NCBI RefSeq assembly: GCF_034258515.1
Contig: NZ_CP139438.1
Location: 2,232,001-2,296,000, forward strand
Direction of reading: 5' to 3'
Source of the DNA: Pseudarthrobacter oxydans
Lineage (GTDB): Bacteria > Actinomycetota > Actinomycetes > Actinomycetales > Micrococcaceae
DNA length: 64,000 nt
Shown: positions 45,999-53,486 of the stretch, one piece after another
Position numbering within the stretch: position 1 is the first letter of the stretch
Layout of the letters: every line of letters begins with the position of its first letter
The notes under the pieces: model-generated
The model's database searches: none
The model's input: the letters and a program-made list of their open reading frames with translations, nothing else
What the model was told of the DNA's origin: nothing
Made by a program: the position numbers and the translations under genes

Positions 45999-47582
45999 TC
46001 AGAATGAAAGGGTTCTCGGGGTCACGGTGAGGTTGATCCCTGCATGCCGTCCCAGCAGGTCCCGGGAGGCCTCCGGGACGTCTATGCGTCCGCTCCAGCG
46101 GTGAACGGTAGGGTCTATGTCCTTCAACTGGTCCCTCTCCCCCGGCTCCCAGTCCCGAAGGGCCGTCGGGATCACGCTGTTCCAGGCAGCCCATGCCCTC
46201 GGCAGCGGCCGGTCTTTTGCGGGAGGTTCGATGTCAACCACCAGGGTGTCCTGCCAGTCCTCGGTCTGCTCCAGGTGGTCGTCAAAGAAGAAGTGTCCCT
46301 CCTTCTCCCTGATGGACATCAGCCGGAGCCGGAGCGCATGACGAAGCCGGGGTACCACCCTGCCGCCGACACGCGGCCGTGGCGCCTTGGAGGAAAGGAA
46401 AGTCGTCAGCAGCGGAACCGGAGAATCGATGGGGTCCCCTTCCCGCCAGTGCTCAATCTGTACCGGACAGAAGTGGGACGCACTCTGCTCGTGGACCATA
46501 ACCGGCAGTCCCCTGATGGCCAGCGCGACGTCAAGCTGGAATTCGACGTCGGCAGGTGCGTCCCTGCCGACCGTGAAGCCGACCAGCTCCACTTCGACCT
46601 TAAGATCGCCGAAGAGGAAGCGCTGGAGGTTCTGGTAGCCCTCCTCCGAGTTGACGATTCCGTACCGCCCGCTGTGGCTGCGGTGCACTACGGCCAGCGG
46701 CGCGCCCCGGACCGCAGCGTTGTCGATCTGGACCAGCCCGTCACTGCGGGCTCCCACCGCCTTGGAGGACAGGCCCAGGGCCACATCGTAGTCCTCCGGA
46801 TTGGACCCGACGAGGCAGAACAATTCGTCAACCGGGAAGCCCTCCTCGGGCATCTCGGTTGCGATGAATTGGTCGCGCGTCAGCGTCCTCCTGAGGGCAG
46901 GAGGGGTGAGGTACTCGTACATCCGGTCAGGGCCAAAGATATCCGCCCCCTGGAGCCCCGTGGCGTCGCGAATCTTCTCCAGCAGGCCAAAACCGATGGC
47001 GAAACGGATTCCACCGTGCGGCGTTGCGTAGGTAAAAACCCGGGCAACAAATCCGGCTCCCGCGGCGGGGTCCAAATTTCCGTCCTGCCCGGCGAGGCTT
47101 TCCGGGATGACCCGTTGCAGAAGCGAGCGGCAGATCAGCCCGCCCATGGAATGAGCCACCAGGAAGACCTTGGGCGCGCCGGTCTTCTCCAGCACAAGCT
47201 TGATCAGCTTGAACAGGTCGCGTGCCGCATCCTCGAAGGAGAAGTTTTCCGGGTCCGCGCCAAAGGTATCTGCTGACACGTCGTAGAAGCGGTGGATCCA
47301 CACCGACGCCGGGTTCACCGAGCCGGCGTCCGCGCTGTTCAGAAAGGCCCATTGGTCACCGTGAACAGGGACCTCGTACTTATGGTCGCTCACCAGCCGC
47401 AGCATCGGAGACTCGAACTGGTGGAACTTCGCCCGGCCATTGCTGTCAGCCCTGACGTGCACAGAGCCCTGACTGAAGCCGTAGAACGGGTCATCGACGG
47501 CGGTATTGACGGCGGTGCCTGTTCCGGCGAAACCCCGGACGTAGATCACGGGCAGCCGGCCGTCGTCGCCAGGGAACCCCAT
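45999..47582 (-). CDS. Alpha/beta hydrolase, lipase-like, with unrecognised C-terminal domain
   Basis: The 527-aa protein starts at ATG 47582 with AAGGAGGG 6 bases upstream. The alpha/beta-hydrolase part (about 1-330) has the nucleophile elbow VAHSMGGL near 145-152, a YATPHGGI strand near 193, and a His-containing VVHRSHSGRYGI segment near 300 that would supply the catalytic His. The PGAP1/esterase-lipase class is likely. Residues 330-527 form a further domain I do not recognise, with no signal peptide at the N-terminus. Substrate unknown. Confidence 0.8.
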   Translation of the reverse strand: MGFPGDDGRLPVIYVRGFAGTGTAVNTAVDDPFYGFSQGSVHVRADSNGRAKFHQFESPMLRLVSDHKYEVPVHGDQWAFLNSADAGSVNPASVWIHRFYDVSADTFGADPENFSFEDAARDLFKLIKLVLEKTGAPKVFLVAHSMGGLICRSLLQRVIPESLAGQDGNLDPAAGAGFVARVFTYATPHGGIRFAIGFGLLEKIRDATGLQGADIFGPDRMYEYLTPPALRRTLTRDQFIATEMPEEGFPVDELFCLVGSNPEDYDVALGLSSKAVGARSDGLVQIDNAAVRGAPLAVVHRSHSGRYGIVNSEEGYQNLQRFLFGDLKVEVELVGFTVGRDAPADVEFQLDVALAIRGLPVMVHEQSASHFCPVQIEHWREGDPIDSPVPLLTTFLSSKAPRPRVGGRVVPRLRHALRLRLMSIREKEGHFFFDDHLEQTEDWQDTLVVDIEPPAKDRPLPRAWAAWNSVIPTALRDWEPGERDQLKDIDPTVHRWSGRIDVPEASRDLLGRHAGINLTVTPRTLSF

Positions 47583-47965
47583 ACTGTCCCTCCTTAGGCA
47601 ACAGATCAGGACTCTGCCGTGCGCCTTGCAGCGTACGGGTCTTGGCCGATTGGACCATCCGCGGCGTTACCGCAGCGTTACTGCTGCCGGTTCCTCCGCC
47701 GCGCCCCGCGGGTCCCGGTGCCGGTGCCGTGGGGGTTAACGGCTCAGCGGTGTACGGGGGCGGGAGCCCCGCCGGGCAGGACTAATCTTGCGTCAATATT
47801 TCGGAAACGCGAGCCAACTCCTGATTTTCCTCCACCAAGATCAAAGGAACCAAGAGGAAGGCCTCCATTCAATGGAGGGCACCTCTGGCGGCCAAGGGAT
47901 CGGCGCGGCAGAAGCCTGGACCTTCCCACAATCATTGAGCCAGGACGGGAGAGGTGACCGCGGTG
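47583..47965. other. Intergenic region between lipase-like gene and 82-aa protein
   Basis: About 380 bases separate divergent genes. I see no gene I can support. It has a palindrome CCTCCATT-C-AATGGAGG at 47862-47878, a GC-rich block, and AT-rich TCAATATTTC near 47802-47811. A frame covering 47788-48258 is discussed under rejected items. Confidence 0.4.
47862..47878. promoter_or_regulatory. 17-base palindrome upstream of 82-aa protein
   Basis: CCTCCATT and AATGGAGG flank a single central C, a perfect palindrome of operator size, about 90 bases before the start of the 82-aa protein. The binding protein is unknown. Confidence 0.35.
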
Positions 47966-48214
47966 ATGCAAGACCACCATTGGTCCGAGCCCGCGGGCGA
48001 CCAGGGACCAGAGCAGGAGCCCCCCTCCGCCGGCTTCATGGTCATTCGAACCTGGCAGGAGCCCGGCCACCCACAGGGGTTCCGCGCGAGGATAACCTAC
48101 GGACAGACTCCCAGCAGCACTCAAAGCACCGTGGCCACAGCCGACCCCGCGGAGGTCCTAAGCGTGGTCAAGCGCTGGCTGGCCGCTCAGCCAGGGGTGA
48201 CCGGGCGGAACTGA
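47966..48214 (+). CDS. Hypothetical 82-aa protein
   Basis: From ATG 47966 the product has 82 residues; GGGAGAGG lies 11-12 bases upstream, and GTG starts at 47954 and 47963 are alternatives. It has an acidic N-terminus, a conserved-looking middle (GFMVIRTWQEP and GFRARITYG) and a C-terminal helix (DPAEVLSVVKRWLAAQ). This looks like a soluble small domain, but no family is recognised. Its 3' end overlaps the convergent BTAD regulator gene by 57 bases. Confidence 0.55.
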   Translation: MQDHHWSEPAGDQGPEQEPPSAGFMVIRTWQEPGHPQGFRARITYGQTPSSTQSTVATADPAEVLSVVKRWLAAQPGVTGRN

Positions 48215-48949
48215 CCGCTCCGTCCCCAAACCTGGCCGGCGCTCAAGGGGCCCCGTGAGAAGCCCGCTGACCGATTCCGAAGGCAGTAGACCCATGTCTT
48301 CCCCAAGCTGCTTCCGGTAGCGTTCGTAAGCCCTGAGCGCGGCGGCGGGATTGCCGTGCTGCAATTCAGCCTGGATAAGGAGACTGACGGCAGTCTCATA
48401 GAGCGGCTCGATCTCCACCGCCGCCTCGGCGGCTGCCTCTGCCGTACCGGTGTCCCCCACGGCAAGTGCATGCGAAGCGATAGCTACGTAAGCCCGTAAG
48501 CGGTCCTGCTGCAACCGGCTCTGTTCAACCATCATCCAGTCCTCGTACCAGCCGGGAAGCAGCTGCGCGTCATGTAGTCCGTCCAGCAGGGATGCAGGGT
48601 CGGCCTGCAGCCCTGCACCGCCCAGGGCCCTGGCCTGAAGCCGGACCCGCCTTAGGTCAACATCCACGTCGTCGCTGAGGTACAGCATCCGGCCCTCGTT
48701 GACGATCAGCCCGGGCACTTGGCGGGAAATCAGATGCACACTGACGCGCAGGCTCTCCAACGCCTTGGAATCCGGATACTCGGGCCATAACAAGCCGACG
48801 AGGTAGTTACGGAGAAGCGGACCCTTGATGGCCAGCGCCGCGATCAGCCGCTGCTGACGCGTCGCAACGTGCACAACCACGCCGTCCCGGCAGAGACGCC
48901 AGGACCCGAGCAGTTCCAGTTTCAATTCTCCATAGCCGTCGGCGCCCAT
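48158..48949 (-). CDS. SARP/BTAD-type transcriptional regulator
   Basis: The 263-aa protein has an N-terminal OmpR-type winged helix (about 5-90; LELLGSWRLCRDGVVVHVATRQQRLIAALA, with LLWPEYPDSKALESLRVSVH) and a C-terminal bacterial transcriptional activator domain of helical repeats (about 100-240; WYEDWMMVEQSRLQQDRLRAYV and ALRAYERYRKQL). SARP proteins activate secondary-metabolite clusters by binding direct heptamer repeats. No ATPase domain is fused. The target is unknown; it lies near the PKS and lipase genes. ATG 48949 or TTG 48973 could be the start. Confidence 0.85.
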   Translation of the reverse strand: MGADGYGELKLELLGSWRLCRDGVVVHVATRQQRLIAALAIKGPLLRNYLVGLLWPEYPDSKALESLRVSVHLISRQVPGLIVNEGRMLYLSDDVDVDLRRVRLQARALGGAGLQADPASLLDGLHDAQLLPGWYEDWMMVEQSRLQQDRLRAYVAIASHALAVGDTGTAEAAAEAAVEIEPLYETAVSLLIQAELQHGNPAAALRAYERYRKQLGEDMGLLPSESVSGLLTGPLERRPGLGTERSVPPGHPWLSGQPALDHA

Positions 48950-49092
48950 GGGAACCTGATTTCGGTTCAGCAAAACGTGTGATGGATGGTACGAATGAGC
49001 ATCCTCAGGACGGTCGGTCCTGTCAATGGGGCCATCCCCATACTTCCTAAGGGAGAGGTCCCTCTCCGAAGCGGAGGCAACGCGGACGGAAT

Positions 49093-49242
49093 CTAGCGCC
49101 TGGACCCGATCCCGGCGCCAACCACGGCCCCGATCCCAAGTCCCAGTGCAAAACCAAGCAACGGACTGTCAAAAACCGCGAGCCCAAGGGTAATTCCAAC
49201 AGCACCGCCAACGAGGCAACAGATCCACAGTGGCTTGTTCAC
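49093..49242 (-). CDS. Small glycine-rich membrane protein (49 aa)
   Basis: GTG 49242 has GGAGG 4 bases upstream. The 49-residue product begins MNKPLWICCLVGG and continues as two hydrophobic stretches with G-x-x-x-G spacings (GGAVGITLGLAVF and LLGFALGLGIGAVVGAGIG), ending in SRR. This is a glycine-zipper-type membrane protein, probably two helices forming a hairpin. No family is assigned. Confidence 0.7.
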   Translation of the reverse strand: MNKPLWICCLVGGAVGITLGLAVFDSPLLGFALGLGIGAVVGAGIGSRR

Positions 49243-49311
49243 AGGGCCTCCGGCAGCGGATACTTCGGCAGCGCAGGCCGACCGGAGATTACTTCGGATT
49301 TCCCGGCAAGG

Positions 49312-49785
49312 TCACCCGTCATAGGCTTTCTGCAGTTCGGCGATGTCCAGCTTGCGCATCCCCAGCATGGCCTGCATGGCCCGCTGAGATCCGTGGGGGT
49401 CGGGTCCCGCGATCAAGGACGGCAGGATTGAGGGTATGACCTGCCAGGACAAACCGAAGCGGTCCTTTAGCCAACCGCACTGGCTTTCTGAGCCGCCGTC
49501 GGTCAGGGCTGCCCAGTACCGGTCCACCGCGGACTGGTCCTCGCAGTCCACCACGAACGAAACAGCCTCAGTGAAGGTGGATCCCCGGGCACCATTCAGG
49601 GCAGTGAACCCCCGTCCTTCGAGTTCAAAGTCGACGGCGATTGCTTCGCCTGCCGCGCCCGGTCCGCCCTCACCGAACCGCGAAACATTGAGGATTCTTG
49701 AATCGTCGAAAACCGAAGTGTAGAACTGTGCCGCTTCTTCCGCCTGGTTTTCGAACCAGAGGCAGGTCCCGATCTTTCGTGGCAT
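49312..49785 (-). CDS. VOC family protein (PhnB/3-demethylubiquinone-methyltransferase-like)
   Basis: From ATG 49785 (AAGGGAG upstream) the protein has 157 residues. It starts MPRKIGTCLWFENQAEEAAQFYTSVF, with the beta-alpha-beta-beta-beta modules of the VOC superfamily and the pattern FTALNG...SFVVDCEDQ...YWAALTDGG-x-x-x-x-CGWLKDRFG. This subgroup (annotated as 3-demethylubiquinone-9 3-methyltransferase or PhnB) has no proven activity in actinobacteria. The long frame up to 50610 crosses two other genes and is rejected. Confidence 0.88.
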   Translation of the reverse strand: MPRKIGTCLWFENQAEEAAQFYTSVFDDSRILNVSRFGEGGPGAAGEAIAVDFELEGRGFTALNGARGSTFTEAVSFVVDCEDQSAVDRYWAALTDGGSESQCGWLKDRFGLSWQVIPSILPSLIAGPDPHGSQRAMQAMLGMRKLDIAELQKAYDG

Positions 49786-49844
49786 GGTGGCTCCCTTCCG
49801 GCTTGAGCCTAATGCCGCGGTCCACGGCACACAACGGCCGGCGT

Positions 49845-49850
49845 TAAGCT
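49845..49850 (+). promoter_or_regulatory. Predicted -10 hexamer (TAAGCT), leaderless promoter of DUF3054 gene
   Basis: TAAGCT, 7 bases, then ATG 49858. Confidence 0.5.
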
Positions 49851-49857
49851 CGGATCC

Positions 49858-50259
49858 ATGACTTCCCGCAACATGAAGACCGCAAAACCGCACGCCTTCC
49901 GCCTGACTCTGGCAGCCGCGGCGACCGACGCCGTCATGATTCTGGTGTTCGCCGCCGTCGGACGTGACGCCCACCAGCGCGGCGATGTGGTGACCGGTGT
50001 GTTCCTGACCGCCTGGCCGTTCCTGGCGGGTGCTGCGCTGGGCTGGATCATTGCGAGGGCATGGCGGCAACCCCTCTCGGTACGGCGCACCGGCCTCGCC
50101 GTTTGGCTCGGCAGCGTGGCGGGAGGGATGGTGCTGCGCGCCCTGACCGGCCAGGCCGTGGCGCTCCCGTTTGTCATAGTGGCTTTGGTCAGCCTGGGGG
50201 TCCTGCTGCTTGGCTACCGCGTGCTGCTGGCGGGGTTCAGGCGCCGCCGGCGTACCTGA
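49858..50259 (+). CDS. DUF3054 family membrane protein
   Basis: The 133-aa protein has four hydrophobic segments and the DUF3054 pattern: A-ATDAVMILVFAAVGRDAH near residue 20-40, TAWPFLAGAALGW near 50, and VWLGSVAGGMVLRALTGQAVALPFVIVA near 80-108, with a C-terminal Arg run. Function unknown; it is an inner-membrane protein conserved in Actinobacteria. The leaderless hexamer supports the start. Confidence 0.88.
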   Translation: MTSRNMKTAKPHAFRLTLAAAATDAVMILVFAAVGRDAHQRGDVVTGVFLTAWPFLAGAALGWIIARAWRQPLSVRRTGLAVWLGSVAGGMVLRALTGQAVALPFVIVALVSLGVLLLGYRVLLAGFRRRRRT

Positions 50260-50367
50260 ACAGGACGGGACACGACGGTCCGGCCGCGCGCAACTGCCAA
50301 TGTAATAGGCTGGCAGCAGAAGCTTGCCGGGCACTGCTACGGCGCAACAGATCCGGAAGGGTTCAAC

Positions 50368-50649
50368 GTGATCACTGCATTTGTCCTGATCAAGACCGAC
50401 GCTGCCCGCATCCCTGAAACTGCCGAGGAAATCTCCTCGATCGAGGGGATCAGCGAGGTTTATTCCGTAACCGGAGAATGGGACCTCATTGCCGTGGCCC
50501 GGGTCCACCGGCACGAGGATCTGGCGGACGTCATCGCGGACAGGCTTTCCAAGGTCCCTGCCGTGGTCCACACCACAACCCACATTGCCTTCCGCGCATA
50601 TTCGCAGCACGACCTGGACGCGGCGTTCTCGCTGGGCTTTGAGCAGTAG
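50368..50649 (+). CDS. Lrp/AsnC ligand-binding (RAM) domain protein without HTH
   Basis: The 93-aa protein consists only of the regulator-of-amino-acid-metabolism domain (MITAFVLIKTDAARIPETAEEI, GISEVYSVTGEWDLIAVARV, TTTHIAFRAYS). No DNA-binding part is present, so it is not a classic Lrp regulator but may bind amino acids or partner with one. It starts from GTG 50368 with GGAAGGG. It is convergent with trpD, 22 bases between stops. Confidence 0.88.
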   Translation: MITAFVLIKTDAARIPETAEEISSIEGISEVYSVTGEWDLIAVARVHRHEDLADVIADRLSKVPAVVHTTTHIAFRAYSQHDLDAAFSLGFEQ

Positions 50650-50668
50650 CCAGTAGGGAACTGACCTT

Positions 50669-50686
50669 GCTCACCGGGCGGTGAGC
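50669..50686. terminator. Short inverted repeat at trpD stop, possible terminator
   Basis: GCTCACCG and CGGTGAGC with a GG loop overlap the trpD stop codon and follow the Lrp-like gene. The stem is perfect but there is no T run. Confidence 0.4.
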
Positions 50687-51726
50687 GAGACCCACTTCCC
50701 AAGGACGGCTGCGGCGGCCCCGGTATCAATGGATTCGGCAGCGCGGGCAAAAGCCTTCCGCATCCGGTCAAGGAAGGTGCCCTCGGCCGATTCGTCGAAG
50801 GCCACCAGACCGGCCGCTGCATTGACCAGGACGGCGTCCCTGGCCGGGCCTGCCTTGCCGGCGAGGACCTCGCGGACAACGGCTGCGTTTACCTCTGCGT
50901 TTCCACCCCGCAGCTGTTCCACGGTGGCAAGGCGGATGCCCAAGTCCTCCGGAGAGAAAGTCAGCTCTGTCACCCGGCCATCACGGATCTCCCACACTGT
51001 GGACGGACCCGTGGTGGTGAGTTCGTCCAGGCCGTCGTTGCCGCGGAATACCAGGCCCCTGCTCCCCCGCTGCGCCAGCACGCCGGCTACCAGCGGCGCC
51101 ATCCTGGCGTTTGCGACGCCGACCGCTGAGGCCTGCACGTTGGCAGGGTTGGTGAGGGGGCCGAGGAAGTTGAAAGCGGTGGGAATAGCCAGCTCGCGCC
51201 GGGGAACGGCGGTGTGGCGGAATGAGGGGTGGAACACCTGCGCAAAGCAGAACGTGATTCCGGCCTCTTCGGCGTTGCGCGCCACCTCCTCGATGGTCAG
51301 GTCGAGCCGCACGCCCAAGGCTTCGAGTACGTCTGCAGAGCCGGACGACGACGACGCGGCCCGGTTGCCATGCTTGACCACCTTGGCACCGGCCCCCGCC
51401 GCGACAAGGGCTGCCATCGTGGAGATATTCACCGTGTTCAACTGGTCTCCGCCGGTGCCCACGATGTCAAGCTTCTCGCCGGAGATGCTCACAGGCCTGG
51501 CATGGGCAAGCATGGCCGCCACCAAGCCCGAAAGCTCCTCAACTGTTTCGCCTTTGGAGCTGAGGGCCACCAGGAATCCGGCAATCTGGGCGGGCGTGGC
51601 CTCCCCCGACATGATGGTGTCCATCGCCCAGGAGGTATTGTCCGCTGTCAGGTCAGCACCGCCGATCAAGGCGGAGATCAGGCGGGGCCAAGAATTGCCG
51701 GACGGTGCGGAAACCTGTGAAGTCAC
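50671..51726 (-). CDS. trpD: Anthranilate phosphoribosyltransferase
   Basis: The 351-aa enzyme has the PRPP-binding loop [15 protein letters not shown] near 90, [21 protein letters not shown] near 118, and [11 protein letters not shown] near 235. It joins anthranilate to PRPP in tryptophan synthesis. It stands alone here, not in a trp operon. It starts from GTG 51726. TAGCAT 6 bases before it is at leaderless distance; the intervening AGGAG is too close to be a standard ribosome site. It is divergent from ctaE. Confidence 0.95.
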   Translation of the reverse strand: MTSQVSAPSGNSWPRLISALIGGADLTADNTSWAMDTIMSGEATPAQIAGFLVALSSKGETVEELSGLVAAMLAHARPVSISGEKLDIVGTGGDQLNTVNISTMAALVAAGAGAKVVKHGNRAASSSSGSADVLEALGVRLDLTIEEVARNAEEAGITFCFAQVFHPSFRHTAVPRRELAIPTAFNFLGPLTNPANVQASAVGVANARMAPLVAGVLAQRGSRGLVFRGNDGLDELTTTGPSTVWEIRDGRVTELTFSPEDLGIRLATVEQLRGGNAEVNAAVVREVLAGKAGPARDAVLVNAAAGLVAFDESAEGTFLDRMRKAFARAAESIDTGAAAAVLGKWVSLTAR

Positions 51727-51732
51727 CTCCTG

Positions 51733-51738
51733 ATGCTA
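51733..51738 (-). promoter_or_regulatory. Predicted -10 hexamer (TAGCAT), leaderless promoter of trpD
   Basis: TAGCAT, 6 bases, then GTG 51726 on the minus strand. Confidence 0.45.
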
Positions 51739-51862
51739 TCGAGCGTTGCCGGGGCGTGACCAATGTGAACCCCTCCAGGAACTTTTCCGGGCGATTTCGC
51801 GTCTTTGTAGAAAAAGTCCCCCGAAAAGGCGGTTTGCGTTGGGCAGCACGGAGTTTTACAGA

Positions 51863-51868
51863 CATAAT
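51863..51868 (+). promoter_or_regulatory. Predicted -10 hexamer (CATAAT), leaderless promoter of ctaE
   Basis: CATAAT, a near-consensus -10, is followed by 6 bases and then GTG 51875. There is no ribosome site before the GTG. Confidence 0.55.
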
Positions 51869-51874
51869 GTCTAT

Positions 51875-52513
51875 GTGACATCTGCGACCCATGCCCCCAG
51901 TACCCCGGCGCACCCCACGCTGAACCGCCCGAACATGGTTTCCGTTGGAACCGTTGTGTGGCTGTCCAGCGAGTTGATGTTCTTCGCCGGTCTCTTCGCC
52001 ATGTACTTCACGCTGCGCTCCACGAGTGCGCAGATGTGGACCGATGAGACAGCCAAGCTCAACTTCCCCTTTGCGCTCGTCAACACCATCGTCCTCGTGG
52101 CAAGTTCCTTCACTTGCCAGATGGGCGTCTTCGCGGCCGAACGGCTCCAGCCGCGCCGGACCGGGGGCGCTTTCCAGTTCGCCCGCTGGGGAATGAACGA
52201 ATGGTTCACCCTGACGTTCCTCATGGGCGCATTCTTCGTTGCCGGACAGACCACGGAATACGCCATGCTGGTCTCTGAGCACGTCTCGCTGTCCTCCAAC
52301 GCCTACGGCTCCGCCTTCTATATGACCACCGGCTTCCACGGCCTCCACGTCATTGGCGGCCTCATCGCCTTCCTGCTCATCATGGGCCGGTCCTTCGCTG
52401 CGAAGAAGTTCGGGCATTTTGAAGCGACCTCAGCGATTGTCACCTCGTACTACTGGCACTTCGTGGACGTCGTGTGGATCGGCCTCTTCCTGGTCATCTA
52501 CGTACTCAAGTAG
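51875..52513 (+). CDS. ctaE: Cytochrome c oxidase subunit III
   Basis: From GTG 51875 the protein has 212 residues and begins [29 protein letters not shown]. Five membrane segments and the subunit III segments [31 protein letters not shown] and [12 protein letters not shown] are present. It is a structural subunit of the aa3 oxidase and stabilises the proton uptake path. It heads the ctaE-qcrC-qcrA-qcrB cluster, whereas ctaC-ctaD-ctaF lie on the other strand at 57.6-60.6 kb. Confidence 0.96.
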   Translation: MTSATHAPSTPAHPTLNRPNMVSVGTVVWLSSELMFFAGLFAMYFTLRSTSAQMWTDETAKLNFPFALVNTIVLVASSFTCQMGVFAAERLQPRRTGGAFQFARWGMNEWFTLTFLMGAFFVAGQTTEYAMLVSEHVSLSSNAYGSAFYMTTGFHGLHVIGGLIAFLLIMGRSFAAKKFGHFEATSAIVTSYYWHFVDVVWIGLFLVIYVLK

Positions 52514-52599
52514 CCAGCTTTGATTCTTTTTCTACAAGAGGCAGAATTTCAGGTAGCGGCTCCCGGAGCCGGCGCAGGATCGAATAAAGGAACCACCAC

Positions 52600-53388
52600 G
52601 TGAAGGCACTCTCACAAAAGCGGCGTCACCCACTAGCAGCACTAGCGCTGCTCCTGATGGGGCTCCTCATCACGGGTGGGGTATACGCCGCGGCTACCAC
52701 AGTCAACGAGGCCAAGGCCTCCAGCACTTCCTACAGCGCCAATGACGTGGAAGAAGGCGGCAAGCTGTTTGCAGCGAACTGCGCTACCTGCCACGGGATG
52801 GGTGCCAGCGGAAGCCAAGCTGGTCCTTCGCTGGTTGGCGTTGGTGCAGCAGCCGTTGACTTCCAGGTGGGCACCGGCCGCATGCCGATGCAGATGAACG
52901 GCCCCCAGGCCATGAAGAAGCCCGTGCAGTTCAACGATGAGCAGACCCGGCAGCTTTCAGCCTATGTTGCTTCCCTGGGTGCCGGCCCGGCGGTCCCTGA
53001 AGAAGGCCTGCTCGACGAAGGCGGCGACGCAGCAGAAGGCGGCGAGCTGTTCCGCACCAACTGCGCCATGTGCCACAACGCAGCAGCCGCCGGCGGCGCG
53101 CTGACCCGCGGCAAGTTCGCACCCGCGCTGGCAGACGTATCCGGCAAGCACATCTACGAAGCCATGGCCACCGGCCCCCAGAACATGCCTGTGTTCAGTG
53201 ATTCGAACATCACCCCCGAAGGCAAGCGGGACATCATCACCTTCCTCAAGCAGATCGAAACCACCGGCTCGCCGGGCGGAGCAGACCTCGGATCCCTGGG
53301 CCCGGTGGCAGAAGGCCTGTTTGTTTGGGTTGCCGGCCTCGGCGTCATTATCGCCTTCACTATCTGGCTGACTTCCCGGACGTCCTGA
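52600..53388 (+). CDS. qcrC: Cytochrome bc1 complex diheme cytochrome c subunit
   Basis: The 262-aa protein has an N-terminal membrane anchor (about 11-31) and two c-type heme sites, CATCH near 62 and CAMCH near 155, with Met ligands in the following loops (RMPMQM and NMPVF). A C-terminal membrane helix (about 235-255) follows. Having two hemes in one subunit lets it pass electrons straight from the bcc complex to the aa3 oxidase without soluble cytochrome c. It starts from GTG with AAGGA upstream. Confidence 0.97.
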   Translation: MKALSQKRRHPLAALALLLMGLLITGGVYAAATTVNEAKASSTSYSANDVEEGGKLFAANCATCHGMGASGSQAGPSLVGVGAAAVDFQVGTGRMPMQMNGPQAMKKPVQFNDEQTRQLSAYVASLGAGPAVPEEGLLDEGGDAAEGGELFRTNCAMCHNAAAAGGALTRGKFAPALADVSGKHIYEAMATGPQNMPVFSDSNITPEGKRDIITFLKQIETTGSPGGADLGSLGPVAEGLFVWVAGLGVIIAFTIWLTSRTS

Positions 53389-53412
53389 CCCCTGGGAACC
53401 ACCACACACTTC

Positions 53413-53430
53413 TGCTGATCCGTCAGCAGC
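53413..53430 (+). other. Hairpin between qcrC and qcrA
   Basis: CTGCTGA and TCAGCAG flank TCCG, a 7-bp stem in the 98-base gap. It may stabilise or separate the two cistrons in the mRNA; it lacks a T tail and is not a strong terminator. Confidence 0.4.
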
Positions 53431-53486
53431 TTGATATTAGAAACTAACCCGGCACCCGCCGGGACGAGAGAAGGATGAGGCGAATT

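Noticed and set aside
46044..47276. Plus-strand frame antisense to the lipase-like gene
   Set aside because: The minus strand has the GHSMGG-type motif and a strong ribosome site; the plus frame has neither.
47788..48258. 156-codon plus-strand frame overlapping the 82-aa protein
   Set aside because: Its product is Arg/Gly/Pro-rich like a shadow and it has no ribosome site; the 82-aa frame has a folded-domain-like pattern. Uncertain, since both are unsupported by homology here.
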